Positions 1 through 7,692 are shown, counted from the stretch's first letter. The stretch: 9,902 nt of DNA from JBCDIQ01 sp039024295 (GCA_039024295.1 JBCDIQ010000213.1:1-9902); one strand, 5' to 3'. Numbers and translations: made by a program. The notes: generated by a model from the sequence alone, not told the origin.

Positions 1-85
1 AGATTACCCGATTAAACTCAGTACTCCTCTACCAGAAAGCTTAATTTCAGCCATCGTTTGTTACCATAAAGGGCATAGTTTTTGA
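1..85 (+). CDS. 3' end of an upstream reading frame (partial, unidentified)
   Basis: Reading from base 2, one frame stays open from the window edge to a TGA at 83-85, giving 27 residues that begin DYPIKLSTPLPES and end CYHKGHSF. The other two forward frames close inside this stretch. The TGA overlaps the TTG start of the next gene (TTGA), the same type of tight junction seen at the following gene boundary, which is why I read it as the tail of a real upstream gene in the same operon. The composition is compatible with the last helix of a receiver-like domain (D-Y followed by K and a closing helix), but 27 residues are too few to assign a family. An open frame of this length can occur by chance. 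Confidence 0.45.
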   Translation, partial: DYPIKLSTPLPESLISAIVCYHKGHSF

Positions 86-552
86 ATATTCATTCTGAAC
101 AGCCTGAAAACATGATTTTGACAGAAGCGCAGTTACCCGGCAATCCCCTTGCTAAGAAAACTCTTCTGGTTTTAGATGACGATTCGAGCATTCAATTCTT
201 GCTTAATGCACTATTGGCACCACACTATGCTGTAGTGGGGCTTGCAGATGGCCTTGAAGGGATGTCATGGTTATACGAAGGAAATATCCCTGATATGATT
301 CTTCTGGATGTGAACATGCCTCGTCTTAACGGACTAGAGTTCATTCAAGCGATTAAATCAAGTGGCTTTTTTCGCACGATCCCTGTTATGGTATTATCAG
401 CAGAGAGGGATTCAACTGTTGAACAAACTTTTCTCCTACAGGGTGCTGCAGACTTTCTGAGAAAACCATTTAATCCGGAGCATATCCTCCAACAGGTTGG
501 CCATCATATTTCTCTTTCTTCCCAAAAGACGATCCATACAGTTAGCAAATGA
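82..552 (+). CDS. Stand-alone CheY-like response regulator (receiver domain only)
   Basis: The 156-residue product is a single receiver domain (about residues 26-145) with no DNA-binding or enzymatic output domain. All the catalytic positions of the family are visible: the acidic patch in LVLDDD (Asp32/Asp33), the phospho-acceptor Asp76 in ILLDVNMP, Ser106 at the switch Thr/Ser position and Lys128 in FLRKPF. It should therefore accept phosphate from a histidine kinase, none of which is in the window, and act by protein contact in the cytoplasm. I chose the TTG at 82 because AAAGGG (68-73) lies 8 bases before it and because it overlaps the upstream stop. An ATG at 112 would give 146 residues and cannot be excluded. 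Its stop overlaps the start of the sugar transferase gene (ATGA), so the two are probably translationally coupled and the transferase is the obvious candidate target. That link is inferred from context. Confidence 0.9.
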   Translation: MNIHSEQPENMILTEAQLPGNPLAKKTLLVLDDDSSIQFLLNALLAPHYAVVGLADGLEGMSWLYEGNIPDMILLDVNMPRLNGLEFIQAIKSSGFFRTIPVMVLSAERDSTVEQTFLLQGAADFLRKPFNPEHILQQVGHHISLSSQKTIHTVSK

Positions 553-1664
553 TCGCTCCTCATCACATAACCCCTGCTAAAAACCTTAAGCTTTTATCAG
601 ATCAGGGCTCTAACACCATCACATATGTGGTATGTGTTGGCGCGATGTCAACCCAGCTTGCCGTAAGTACTTTTGGAGGTGCTGTCAAACTGGATTCGTA
701 TGATCGGAGTTTTTCGGCATTCAGGGAACTCCAGGGATTAAGGATGACTCCCTCAGCCAATTGGCCGGACGCCATCCTGTGTGACAGAGATTTGATCGAC
801 GGAGAAGCCTTCGAGTTTTGTCAATCTCTGTATATAAGCGGCCTCCCCAAAGAAATTCCTTTTGTGGTAATCACCCCAGAAAGCAGTGCCCCTGAAGTAA
901 CGCGTGGCATCTCATGTGGGGTTGATGATCAATATCCTGCCAATATCGGAGGACCTACCCTCCATCAACGCCTCATTTTTCTAAAAACGTTCAAAAGCCG
1001 TTACCTTGGCCAGCGGAAAGGCATAGAGTTTCGTATGAAGCCTGTTAAGTCTCCTTTCCGCCGGTGGTTTGATATCCTGTTGGCCACCTTTGCCATTGTT
1101 CTCCTCAGTCCATTGATGCTGATTACAGCAGCTCTGATTTGGCTCGAGTCCGATGGGCCAATTTTATATGTCTCTAAACGCGTAGGAACCGGATGTAAAG
1201 TTTTTGACTTCTATAAATTCAGGACCATGCGCCAAGGGGCAGAACAGCAACTTACCGCCCTGGCAGGCCTCAACCGCTACCATGGAACTGGTAAAGGCGC
1301 ACAGTTTGTAAAATTAGATAAAGATCCTCGGGTTACCCCAGTTGGAAAAATCCTCCGAAGCACCAGCATTGACGAGCTGCCTCAGCTTTTTAACGTCTTG
1401 AAAGGCGACATGGCCATTGTAGGTAACCGGCCTCTTCCCTTATATGAAGCCGAACAGTTGACCACGGACCAATGGGCGCTTCGCTTTATGGCCCCTGCAG
1501 GCATCACTGGCCTTTGGCAAATTAACCGTCGCCACACTGAATCCCTTTCTCCTGAAGAGCGAATCCAAATGGACCTGGATTATGCTCAGTCGCATTCTCT
1601 CCGGGGAGACCTCAAGATTCTGCTTGGGACTCTCCCTGCGATGTGGCAGGAATGGCGAGGATGA
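549..1664 (+). CDS. Polyprenyl-phosphate sugar-1-phosphate transferase with N-terminal degenerate receiver domain
   Basis: The C-terminal part (about residues 168-371) is a bacterial sugar transferase. This family moves a sugar phosphate from a UDP-sugar to undecaprenyl phosphate on the inner membrane face, starting exopolysaccharide, capsule or O-antigen repeat units. Visible marks are a hydrophobic membrane segment (about 174-198), FYKFRTM (221-227), DPRVTPVGKILR (259-270), the catalytic Asp-Glu pair in DELPQL (275-280), LKGDMAIVGNRP (284-295) and GITGLWQ (318-324). The usual VGPRP is VGNRP here. Residues about 24-150 resemble a receiver fold: PDAILCDRDL carries an Asp (Asp79) at the phospho-acceptor position and IPFVVITPES fits the next strand, but the N-terminal acidic pair is lost (VVCVGAM) and the conserved Lys is gone (GVDDQYPAN). 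It is thus probably a pseudo-receiver. The ATG lies in an ATGA overlap with the receiver gene. Sugar specificity cannot be told. Confidence 0.9.
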   Translation: MIAPHHITPAKNLKLLSDQGSNTITYVVCVGAMSTQLAVSTFGGAVKLDSYDRSFSAFRELQGLRMTPSANWPDAILCDRDLIDGEAFEFCQSLYISGLPKEIPFVVITPESSAPEVTRGISCGVDDQYPANIGGPTLHQRLIFLKTFKSRYLGQRKGIEFRMKPVKSPFRRWFDILLATFAIVLLSPLMLITAALIWLESDGPILYVSKRVGTGCKVFDFYKFRTMRQGAEQQLTALAGLNRYHGTGKGAQFVKLDKDPRVTPVGKILRSTSIDELPQLFNVLKGDMAIVGNRPLPLYEAEQLTTDQWALRFMAPAGITGLWQINRRHTESLSPEERIQMDLDYAQSHSLRGDLKILLGTLPAMWQEWRG

Positions 1665-1808
1665 GTTTTGACTTTATCATTTTGGGTTGTAACATGGCGG
1701 TCATTTTGCAGTAAGTTTACTTACCGCTGGAAGGCCAAGTCATCTTCTTAGCCGGTATTTCTCATTTCACAACTTGCTGCTCCCACCGTCGTAGCCCAGT
1801 CAAGTTGT
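1665..1808. other. Intergenic region between sugar transferase and M14 peptidase
   Basis: These 144 bases hold no convincing reading frame. The only structure I see is a short perfect inverted repeat, GTAAG-TTTA-CTTAC, at 1711-1724, with no T-run after it, so it is a poor candidate for an intrinsic terminator. No clear TTTG/TAnnTTTG promoter pair and no strong Shine-Dalgarno sequence precede the peptidase gene, although the gap suggests that it has its own promoter here. Confidence 0.4.
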
Positions 1809-4328
1809 ATGAATTTTTTGAAAGGAGTAGTGTGTGGAATTTTGCTATCAGGGGTTCTGCCAGCCATAGGACAGTCCCTCCAACCTGTAGAAGATTTCTT
1901 AGGGTACCCCATTGGCAGCAGGTTTACCTTTCACCACAAGGTGGTGGACTACTTGGAATACCTTGCCGCAACCTCACCCAAAGTTCAGCTTATTCCATAT
2001 GGAGAAACACCGGAAGGCCGTGAACTTGTGACAGCAGTTATCTCCTCCCAGGAAAACCTGAAGGGTCTGGAACAAATTCGGACCAACAACCTCAAGCTTG
2101 CAGGGATAATTCCGGGAACCCCTGCAGGAAAGGTGGCTCCTATCGTTTGGCTGAGTTACAACGTTCACGGAGATGAGCCAGCTTGTACAGAAGCAGCCCT
2201 TAGTGTTCTAGATCAACTTTCCCAAGAAAAAGGTCCAGCTGCAAAGTGGCTGGAAGAGGTCGTGGTGATCCTGGACCCTTGCCTGAACCCTGATGGCAGG
2301 GAAAGGTATGTCAACTGGTATACCCAGTGGGGCACAGCCACGCCGCATGCGCAAATATATGCGCAGGAACACCAGGAACCCTGGCCAAGTGGGCGTACCA
2401 ATCACTACTTATTTGACCTTAACCGGGATTGGTGCTGGCAAATTCAGCCTGAAAGTAAGCAAAGGGGAGCCCTGTATCGGCAGTGGATGCCGCAGGTACA
2501 CGCAGATTTTCACGAAATGTCGATTGAGTCCCATTACTTTTTTGCCCCAGCAGCAGAACCCTACCATCCAGCCATAACCCCCTGGCAATGTCGTTTTCAA
2601 GAATTGGCAGGTGCGCAACACGCCGCCTATTTTGATGAGAACAATTGGCTATACTTTTCTGGAGAGGAATACGACCTGTTTTACCCCAGTTACGGAGATA
2701 CCTGGCCTATGTTCAATGGATCTATAGGCTTTACTTATGAGCAGGGAGGTAAGCGGGCAGGCCGGGCTGCCATCCGCCAAAATGGGGACAGCCTGCTGCT
2801 CATCGATCGTATCAGGCACCATGTAACCACCAGTCTGTCTACCATTGAGGTAGCCTATAAATATCGGGACTCTCTTCTGACTTCCTTTGAAACTTATTTC
2901 CAAACAGCAGCAACCCAGCCGGAAGGGGAATACAAAACCTTCATCATTCGTAATTCTGCCTCTCCTACCCGGCTACAACCCTTGCTGGACCTTCTAGATG
3001 CCCAGGGCATACAATACAATCCGATAGGCAAAAGCTTACGACCATTTCAGGCATATGACTACCGAAATGACAGGACTCGACTGGTTCGCTTTCAGGAAGA
3101 TGATATTCTGGTATCAGCCTATCAGCCTCAGGGCAGAATGGTCCGGGTGTTATTTGAACCTGAACCAGAGCTTTCGGATTCCCTCACCTACGACCTAACC
3201 GCCTGGGCCCTTCCGTATATGTATGATCTGGAAGCCTATGCACTCAAAGAAAAAGTGACTGCAAGTGGAACTTTTTCCAGAACCAGAGGGGAACTCAGCA
3301 GTCGCCCACTGCTGGGAGCTTATGCATATATCCTGCCCTGGTCAGAAGTCAGGCATGTCAAGTTACTGGCTCAGCTGCTCAAAAATGGGGTTAAAATCCG
3401 AATGGCCCATCAACCCCTAGTGGTAGATGGCAAGACCCACAAGCGGGGCTCACTGGTATTTTTACGTGGCGAGAACTCCCGCGAAGCAGAACAGATGCTC
3501 ATTGAGTTTGCCAACAACTTGCAAATTACCCCTGAGGCAGTAAAAAGCGGGCGGGGTGCCAATGGGATGAGCCTTGGTTCAGATCAAATTCGTTCCATCA
3601 AAGCGCCATCTGTAGCACTTGCTATTGGAGAAGGGATCAGTCCTACCCATGCTGGGGCCGTATGGCATTACCTGGAACAGGAGCTGGGCTATCCAGTGAC
3701 CCTTCTGCCACGGGACTTGATTTCTCCGCACGTGCTTAGAAAGCATCAAGTAGTGATTCTCTCTTCGGGGGAATACCAGCAAGAACGCCAAACCCTGCTC
3801 AACTATGTAGAGGCTGGAGGAAGGCTCATCGTTTTGGAGAATGCCATCAATACTTTTTCGGCTTATCAGGCAAAGGGCTCCAATACACAGCTGGCTGAAC
3901 TGGTTCAAAGCAAGCAGTCGCGCCAAGACCCCAATGAATCATTTTCATCTACTGCCCTGCGGTATGAAGGAAAAGATCGTCAAGCCTTAAGCGACCGGGT
4001 GGCAGGAAGTATTTTCCGTGTGCAGCTAGACAATTCTCACCCCATGAGCTTTGGGATGGGAGACCATACGTACTGGCTCAAACGAAACTCCGTTTCTTAT
4101 CCCCTCCTGACCCAGCGGGCCTGGAATGTGGGCACATTTGGCAGTGATCCCCTGGTAAGTGGATTTGTTGGACACAATTTGAAGGTCTCCCTTCCCAATA
4201 GCCTTGCCCTTGGGGTGGAATACTACCAGCAAGGGGAGATCATTTATTTAACGGACTCCCCTATTTTCAGGGGATTCTGGCATGCAGGGAAATTGTTGAT
4301 GGGCAATTTGTTGTTTGTGCGAGAATGA
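1809..4328 (+). CDS. Exported M14-family zinc carboxypeptidase-like protein
   Basis: The 839-residue product starts with a signal peptide (basic Lys5, hydrophobic core, probable cleavage after AIG at 19-21), so it should act in the periplasm or outside the cell. The M14 domain (about 45-340) has zinc ligands His120 and Glu123 in VHGDEP, LNPDGRE (159-165) and NRDW (205-208) as substrate-binding segments, the third zinc ligand His235 in ADFHEM, and the catalytic Glu311 in FTYEQGG. All key residues are present, so it should be an active metallocarboxypeptidase. About 500 further residues follow; residues about 599-690 (VALAIGEGISPTHAG, then VVILSSG and GGRLIVLENA) look like the class-I glutamine-amidotransferase-like fold often attached to this group in Bacteroidota. 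That part probably lacks amidotransferase chemistry and may bind ligand or support folding. A role in peptide scavenging or cell-wall peptide trimming is inferred. Start: ATG at 1809, in frame with the signal peptide; no strong ribosome site. Confidence 0.9.
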   Translation: MNFLKGVVCGILLSGVLPAIGQSLQPVEDFLGYPIGSRFTFHHKVVDYLEYLAATSPKVQLIPYGETPEGRELVTAVISSQENLKGLEQIRTNNLKLAGIIPGTPAGKVAPIVWLSYNVHGDEPACTEAALSVLDQLSQEKGPAAKWLEEVVVILDPCLNPDGRERYVNWYTQWGTATPHAQIYAQEHQEPWPSGRTNHYLFDLNRDWCWQIQPESKQRGALYRQWMPQVHADFHEMSIESHYFFAPAAEPYHPAITPWQCRFQELAGAQHAAYFDENNWLYFSGEEYDLFYPSYGDTWPMFNGSIGFTYEQGGKRAGRAAIRQNGDSLLLIDRIRHHVTTSLSTIEVAYKYRDSLLTSFETYFQTAATQPEGEYKTFIIRNSASPTRLQPLLDLLDAQGIQYNPIGKSLRPFQAYDYRNDRTRLVRFQEDDILVSAYQPQGRMVRVLFEPEPELSDSLTYDLTAWALPYMYDLEAYALKEKVTASGTFSRTRGELSSRPLLGAYAYILPWSEVRHVKLLAQLLKNGVKIRMAHQPLVVDGKTHKRGSLVFLRGENSREAEQMLIEFANNLQITPEAVKSGRGANGMSLGSDQIRSIKAPSVALAIGEGISPTHAGAVWHYLEQELGYPVTLLPRDLISPHVLRKHQVVILSSGEYQQERQTLLNYVEAGGRLIVLENAINTFSAYQAKGSNTQLAELVQSKQSRQDPNESFSSTALRYEGKDRQALSDRVAGSIFRVQLDNSHPMSFGMGDHTYWLKRNSVSYPLLTQRAWNVGTFGSDPLVSGFVGHNLKVSLPNSLALGVEYYQQGEIIYLTDSPIFRGFWHAGKLLMGNLLFVRE

Positions 4329-4394
4329 AAATAATTGACCATTTTTTATTCAAATCGCTCATGAGTTGCGTATATTGAACAAAGACAGGAAAAT

Positions 4395-4610
4395 ATGAAG
4401 CAGCTAGTTTTAAGAATAGAAGAAACAAAGTTTAACTTTTTCCTGGAGCTGATCCAAAACTTAGACTTTGTAGAAATAGAGGAAGACGGAGACTCGCGGG
4501 AAGCAATAATGGTGAACTTGAAACAGGGACTTGAAGAAGTCAAACTTGCTGATCAAGGAAAACTCTTAACCACTCCTGCCAAAGACTTTTTGGATGAGTT
4601 GCAGGGTTGA
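4395..4610 (+). CDS. Small antitoxin-like protein (partner of the RelE-family toxin)
   Basis: A 71-residue acidic protein (MKQLVLRIEETK... to KDFLDELQG) of the kind found directly upstream of RelE-like toxins in Bacteroidota: an N-terminal strand, a helix with FFLELIQNLDFVEIEE, then a helical middle (LKQGLEEVKLADQGKL) and a short C-terminal segment, AKDFLDEL. Proteins of this type bind and neutralise the toxin through the C-terminal part and usually repress their own promoter. Neutralisation here is inferred from synteny and overall look; I see no named DNA-binding motif. AGGA at 4387-4390 precedes the ATG by four bases. The end of the gene overlaps the deduced toxin start (ATG at 4594) by 17 bases, the normal layout for such pairs. 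The frame is intact, unlike that of the toxin. Confidence 0.75.
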   Translation: MKQLVLRIEETKFNFFLELIQNLDFVEIEEDGDSREAIMVNLKQGLEEVKLADQGKLLTTPAKDFLDELQG

Positions 4611-4928
4611 ATTATCTGACAACTTTAAAAAAGAGGCAAAAAGACTCATTAAAAATATAGGTCATTGCCCTCTGAGCTAGCCATACTTTTTGAAGAACTC
4701 GAAACCAATCCGACAAAAGGAACCCATTTAGGAAATAGCATTTACAAAATTCGAATGCCTATTGCCTCTAAAGGAAAAGGGAAGTCCGGAGGCGCCAGGA
4801 TAATGACCTTTGTCAAGATAGAGGACACCATGGTAATTTTGTTTTCTATGTACAATAAGGGGGAAAAGGATACTATATCTGACCAAGAGATAAAAACGTT
4901 GATTAAGGCCGCTCTAGAGAAGCTTTAA
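4594..4928 (+). pseudogene. RelE/ParE-family toxin gene, split by an apparent -1 base frameshift
   Basis: From the ATG at 4594, overlapping the antitoxin end, the frame encodes MSCRVELSDNFKKEAKRLIK and then runs out of family resemblance and stops at 4678. The neighbouring frame picks up exactly there with KYRSLPSELAILFEEL and continues to the TAA at 4926-4928, including LGNSIYKIRM, the hallmark GKGKSGGARIMTF and MYNKGEKDTIS. Adding one A to the five-A run at 4651-4655 joins the two parts into one continuous protein of about 111 residues, the expected length for this group of RelE-like mRNA interferases. The N-terminal helices are thus separated from the catalytic basic core. The 87-codon downstream piece could only start from the TTG at 4665 and would lack the first helices. 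Either the toxin is genuinely inactivated or a base was missed in a homopolymer during sequencing. Family assignment is firm; the status is not. Confidence 0.8.
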
Positions 4929-4996
4929 GCCCCCAGAAAATCTTCTTACAATTGACATCATTCTACCCTAAATGCTTAAAAACAACCTTTTCAATA

Positions 4997-5431
4997 ATGA
5001 TTGGTTGTTCCGTATTGGGACTTTTAGCTGTGTCATTTACCCTATATAGGGCCTACCATTTAGAGAAAGATATTTACTGAGAGTTCTATCCTCAAGGTCA
5101 ACTATGCCTCAAAGGAAATAAGCTTAATGACACTCCGGTTGGACTATGGCAATCCTACTCATGTGAGGGGATGGTTTCTATTGAGGTTTTATACCTGGAT
5201 ACCATCCCTAATATCATGAAAAGAAGTTGCAGGGTTTGCTGTCATACCTTTTGGTCGTGTGAACTCATGTTTTGCCAATTATATGAAAAGGGGAAACTTA
5301 TAGAAATAACCACACCATCAGACACACTTCAAAAGCCCGATTTTCAAGAAATGAGACGAAGGGTTGAGACAAGCAACAATAAGCTAATCAGAAACTTTTT
5401 CCACGGTTGTGATTCGAGTTGCGATGGCTAG
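4997..5431 (+). pseudogene. Membrane-anchored MORN/YwqK-like protein, interrupted by an in-frame TGA
   Basis: One frame encodes an N-terminal hydrophobic anchor (MIGCSVLGLLAVSFTLYRAY), then EKDIY, a TGA stop at 5078-5080, and in the same frame EFYPQGQLCLKGNKLN followed by VGLWQSY. The last part resembles one MORN/YwqK-type repeat (Y-P-x-G-x-L, K-G-x, G-x-W-x-x-Y), which is common in small exported Bacteroidota proteins. The frame then runs on through a cysteine-rich stretch (CRVCCHTFWSC) to the TAG at 5429-5431. Without the TGA it would be a protein of about 144 residues. The start could also be the TTG at 4952, which adds 15 residues. An 86-codon remnant from the ATG at 5171 is open but lacks the anchor and the repeat. 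TGA is used as a normal stop by neighbouring genes, so recoding is unlikely. Function is unknown; membership of the MORN/YwqK group rests on a single repeat. Confidence 0.55.
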
Positions 5432-5521
5432 GTAGGAGAACTACAAAGGTTTCCTAGCATAATCCACTTCTAGCCCGACAGAATCTCCTTCACCCCATGA
5501 GGTCATCAAGGAATACTTTTC

Positions 5522-7648
5522 TTACCCAAAATGCCGCTGCCAGTAAAAACGGCCCAGCACCACCTTGCCCAAATCAAACCCCGGCCCTACATTTTTTTGA
5601 ATGGCGGTTAATTGGTTAGGCCCAATTTTTTTGATTACCTCCACCACCTTATCGAGGTCTTCCTGGCTAATAAAACGCAGCAGGTCTACTTCATGACCTG
5701 TGGCGTACAACTGCCCAATATGACTATTGATGGCCATTTCTTTCAGGTTACGCTTTCGGGCGATTTCTGCAAGGGGCAGCCCCCTTTGGTACAGGGCATA
5801 GGTCGCCAACTGGGTTCCTCGCTCAATCCGAATTCCCTGTTCCGTTTTATCCGCAACAAATCCGACAATCTCATTGATGAATGCCTCTCCGTAGGCTGTA
5901 TATTTTCGCTGGCTCATACCAGAGATGCCTTGCATGTCCGCAGGTGTGGTGGACATCTTGGCTGCCATCTGCTTGAGGGCAGGATCCTGGAAAATAGCTT
6001 CGGGGGTTACCCCTTCCGTTTCTGCCAAGCGGCCCCTTAAGGCTTGCAACCTGACAAACAGGTCCTGGGCAAGTTTTTCCTCCCGGGTTTTGGGCTTTTT
6101 CTCCTCGGCAGTTCTGCGGGCCCGCTCTTTGGCACTAATGGGCTTCACCAGCTTTACCTCTCCATTATTCTGGAGAAAGTCCTTGCTGTGTTCGGTGAGC
6201 TGAAGTCCGTTCCCCTTATCGTAGGCCACCTCCAAAAGTCCCAGGTTGATGAGCTGCTGCAGGTATTGGTTCCAATCGTGAGCAGAAATATCACTGCCAA
6301 TTCCATAGGTTTTGATCTTGTGGTATTCCTTTTCGAGTAGCTCCTTTTTCTGCGAGCCTCGTAGCACATCCGTCAGCATCGTAGCCGTAACAGGTTCCGG
6401 GAGGCGATACACTGCTGAAAGGGCTTTTTGGGCCACGAGGGTACCATCTACATATGTCGGGGGGTCATTGCAGACGTCGCAATTGCCACAGTCTTCCTCC
6501 TGGGTTTCCCCAAAATAAGCCAATAGCATGCGACGACGGCATTGCCGGGCTTCGGTAAATTGCTGCATGCGTTCCAGCTTGGCCTGGTTCAAGGCTAGTT
6601 GCTTACTCCCTCCCCGTGACATGAGTTCGTTCCAACGTTGAATATCCGGCAAGCTGTAGAACATCAGGGCTTCACTGGGCAGGCCGTCCCGGCCGGCACG
6701 GCCAATTTCCTGGTAATAACTTTCCAGGTTTTTGGGACACTGATAGTGCACCACCCAGCGAACATTGGCTTTGTTGATGCCCATCCCAAAGGCTACCGTC
6801 GCACAAACGATTGGCACTTTATCCGAAATAAACGCTTCCTGGACCATTGCCCGCTTTTGGGCTTTCATCCCAGCATGGTAGGCTTTTGCATTGATGTCAT
6901 GACTTTCCAGGAAGCGCGCAACATCCTCTGTATTTCGTCTGCTGATACAATACACGATACCAGAGGTCCTTGGGCGATTCTTGATAAACTCCAATAAAGC
7001 TTCTCTCCGTTGCTTCCCGGGAAGGACTTCCAGGCTGATATTGGGGCGATCAAAGGAGGAAATAAATTCTTTGTGGTTGCGCAGCCCTAATTGATACACA
7101 ATGTCTTTTCGGGTAAGACCATCCGCGGTTGCTGTAAGTGCCATAAAAGGCACACCTGGAAAAACCTCTCTCAGCGACTTCAACTGGGTATATTCTGGAC
7201 GGAAGTCGTGGCCCCAATTTGACACACAATGAGCTTCATCAATGGCGAATAAACTGATTTGTAGCTCCCGCATCAGACGGATAAAGGGCTTGGAAACCAT
7301 CCTTTCCGGAGAGACATATAAGAGTTTGATTTCCCCTTCCAGCAATTGATTGGTAACCTCATGTTCTTCCCAATCGGCCAAGCTGCTGTTGAGAAAAGCT
7401 GCCGGGACCCCATTAGCCAATAATCCCTGCACCTGGTCTTTCATCAAAGCAATAAGAGGAGAGACCACAATGCACACCCCTGGATTTACCAGGGCGGGAA
7501 TCTGATAACAAAGGGATTTCCCCCCTCCAGTTGGCATCAGTACCAGGGAATCTTTGCCTTCAAGGGAGGTGTTTATCACGTCTTCTTGATGAGAACGAAA
7601 CTGGCTATAACCAAAATAGTCTTTTAGTACTTTGTGGATGGAGGACAT
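5522..7648 (-). CDS. recQ: ATP-dependent DNA helicase RecQ
   Basis: A 708-residue 3'-5' superfamily 2 DNA helicase that unwinds forks, gaps and recombination intermediates in the cytoplasm. Domains in order: helicase core with motif 0 FGYSQFRSHQ (12-21), Walker A PTGGGKS (39-45), DEAH box (137-140), the RecQ aromatic-rich loop WGHDFRPEY (145-153) and motif VI QEIGRAGRDG (313-322); zinc-binding region with Cys370, Cys387, Cys390 and Cys393; RQC winged helix (about 403-495); HRDC domain (about 523-600); and an extra C-terminal helix-turn-helix region (about 605-705, with GLPLAEIARKRNL) like the HTH_40 domain found in many Bacteroidota RecQ proteins. All motifs are intact and the length exceeds that of the about 610-residue E. 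coli protein because of this C-terminal addition. The ATG follows the NUDIX stop by 44 bases on the same strand, so the two are probably cotranscribed. No clear ribosome site is visible. Confidence 0.97.
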   Translation of the reverse strand: MSSIHKVLKDYFGYSQFRSHQEDVINTSLEGKDSLVLMPTGGGKSLCYQIPALVNPGVCIVVSPLIALMKDQVQGLLANGVPAAFLNSSLADWEEHEVTNQLLEGEIKLLYVSPERMVSKPFIRLMRELQISLFAIDEAHCVSNWGHDFRPEYTQLKSLREVFPGVPFMALTATADGLTRKDIVYQLGLRNHKEFISSFDRPNISLEVLPGKQRREALLEFIKNRPRTSGIVYCISRRNTEDVARFLESHDINAKAYHAGMKAQKRAMVQEAFISDKVPIVCATVAFGMGINKANVRWVVHYQCPKNLESYYQEIGRAGRDGLPSEALMFYSLPDIQRWNELMSRGGSKQLALNQAKLERMQQFTEARQCRRRMLLAYFGETQEEDCGNCDVCNDPPTYVDGTLVAQKALSAVYRLPEPVTATMLTDVLRGSQKKELLEKEYHKIKTYGIGSDISAHDWNQYLQQLINLGLLEVAYDKGNGLQLTEHSKDFLQNNGEVKLVKPISAKERARRTAEEKKPKTREEKLAQDLFVRLQALRGRLAETEGVTPEAIFQDPALKQMAAKMSTTPADMQGISGMSQRKYTAYGEAFINEIVGFVADKTEQGIRIERGTQLATYALYQRGLPLAEIARKRNLKEMAINSHIGQLYATGHEVDLLRFISQEDLDKVVEVIKKIGPNQLTAIQKNVGPGFDLGKVVLGRFYWQRHFG

Positions 7649-7692
7649 AGGGGAAATTCTAATTTCAGGTTTTAGGTATTGGGGGATAGGGG

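Noticed and set aside
1974..4232. Several overlapping reading frames on both strands inside the M14 peptidase gene
   Set aside because: They lie wholly inside a well supported gene and have no recognisable domains; they are shadows.
4648..4660. Programmed -1 ribosomal frameshift in the toxin gene
   Set aside because: In the reading frame of the upstream part the site reads ATT AAA AAT, which does not form an X-XXY-YYZ slippery heptamer because the leading base is T. A base loss or sequencing error explains it more simply.
5078..5080. TGA read as selenocysteine or tryptophan in the MORN-like gene
   Set aside because: Several intact genes here end in TGA, and nothing around this codon suggests a redox-active selenoprotein or an insertion element.
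5427..5521. Terminator between the convergent MORN-like gene and recQ
   Set aside because: GCTAGG (5427-5432) can pair with CCTAGC (5453-5458) but across a 20-base loop and without a T-run; TCCTT/AAGGA at 5486-5512 before ACTTTT is only a short interrupted stem. Too weak to list.
5612..7053. Plus-strand reading frames opposite recQ, up to 142 codons
   Set aside because: They are antisense to conserved helicase motifs, have no protein-like domains, and follow from the codon composition of recQ.
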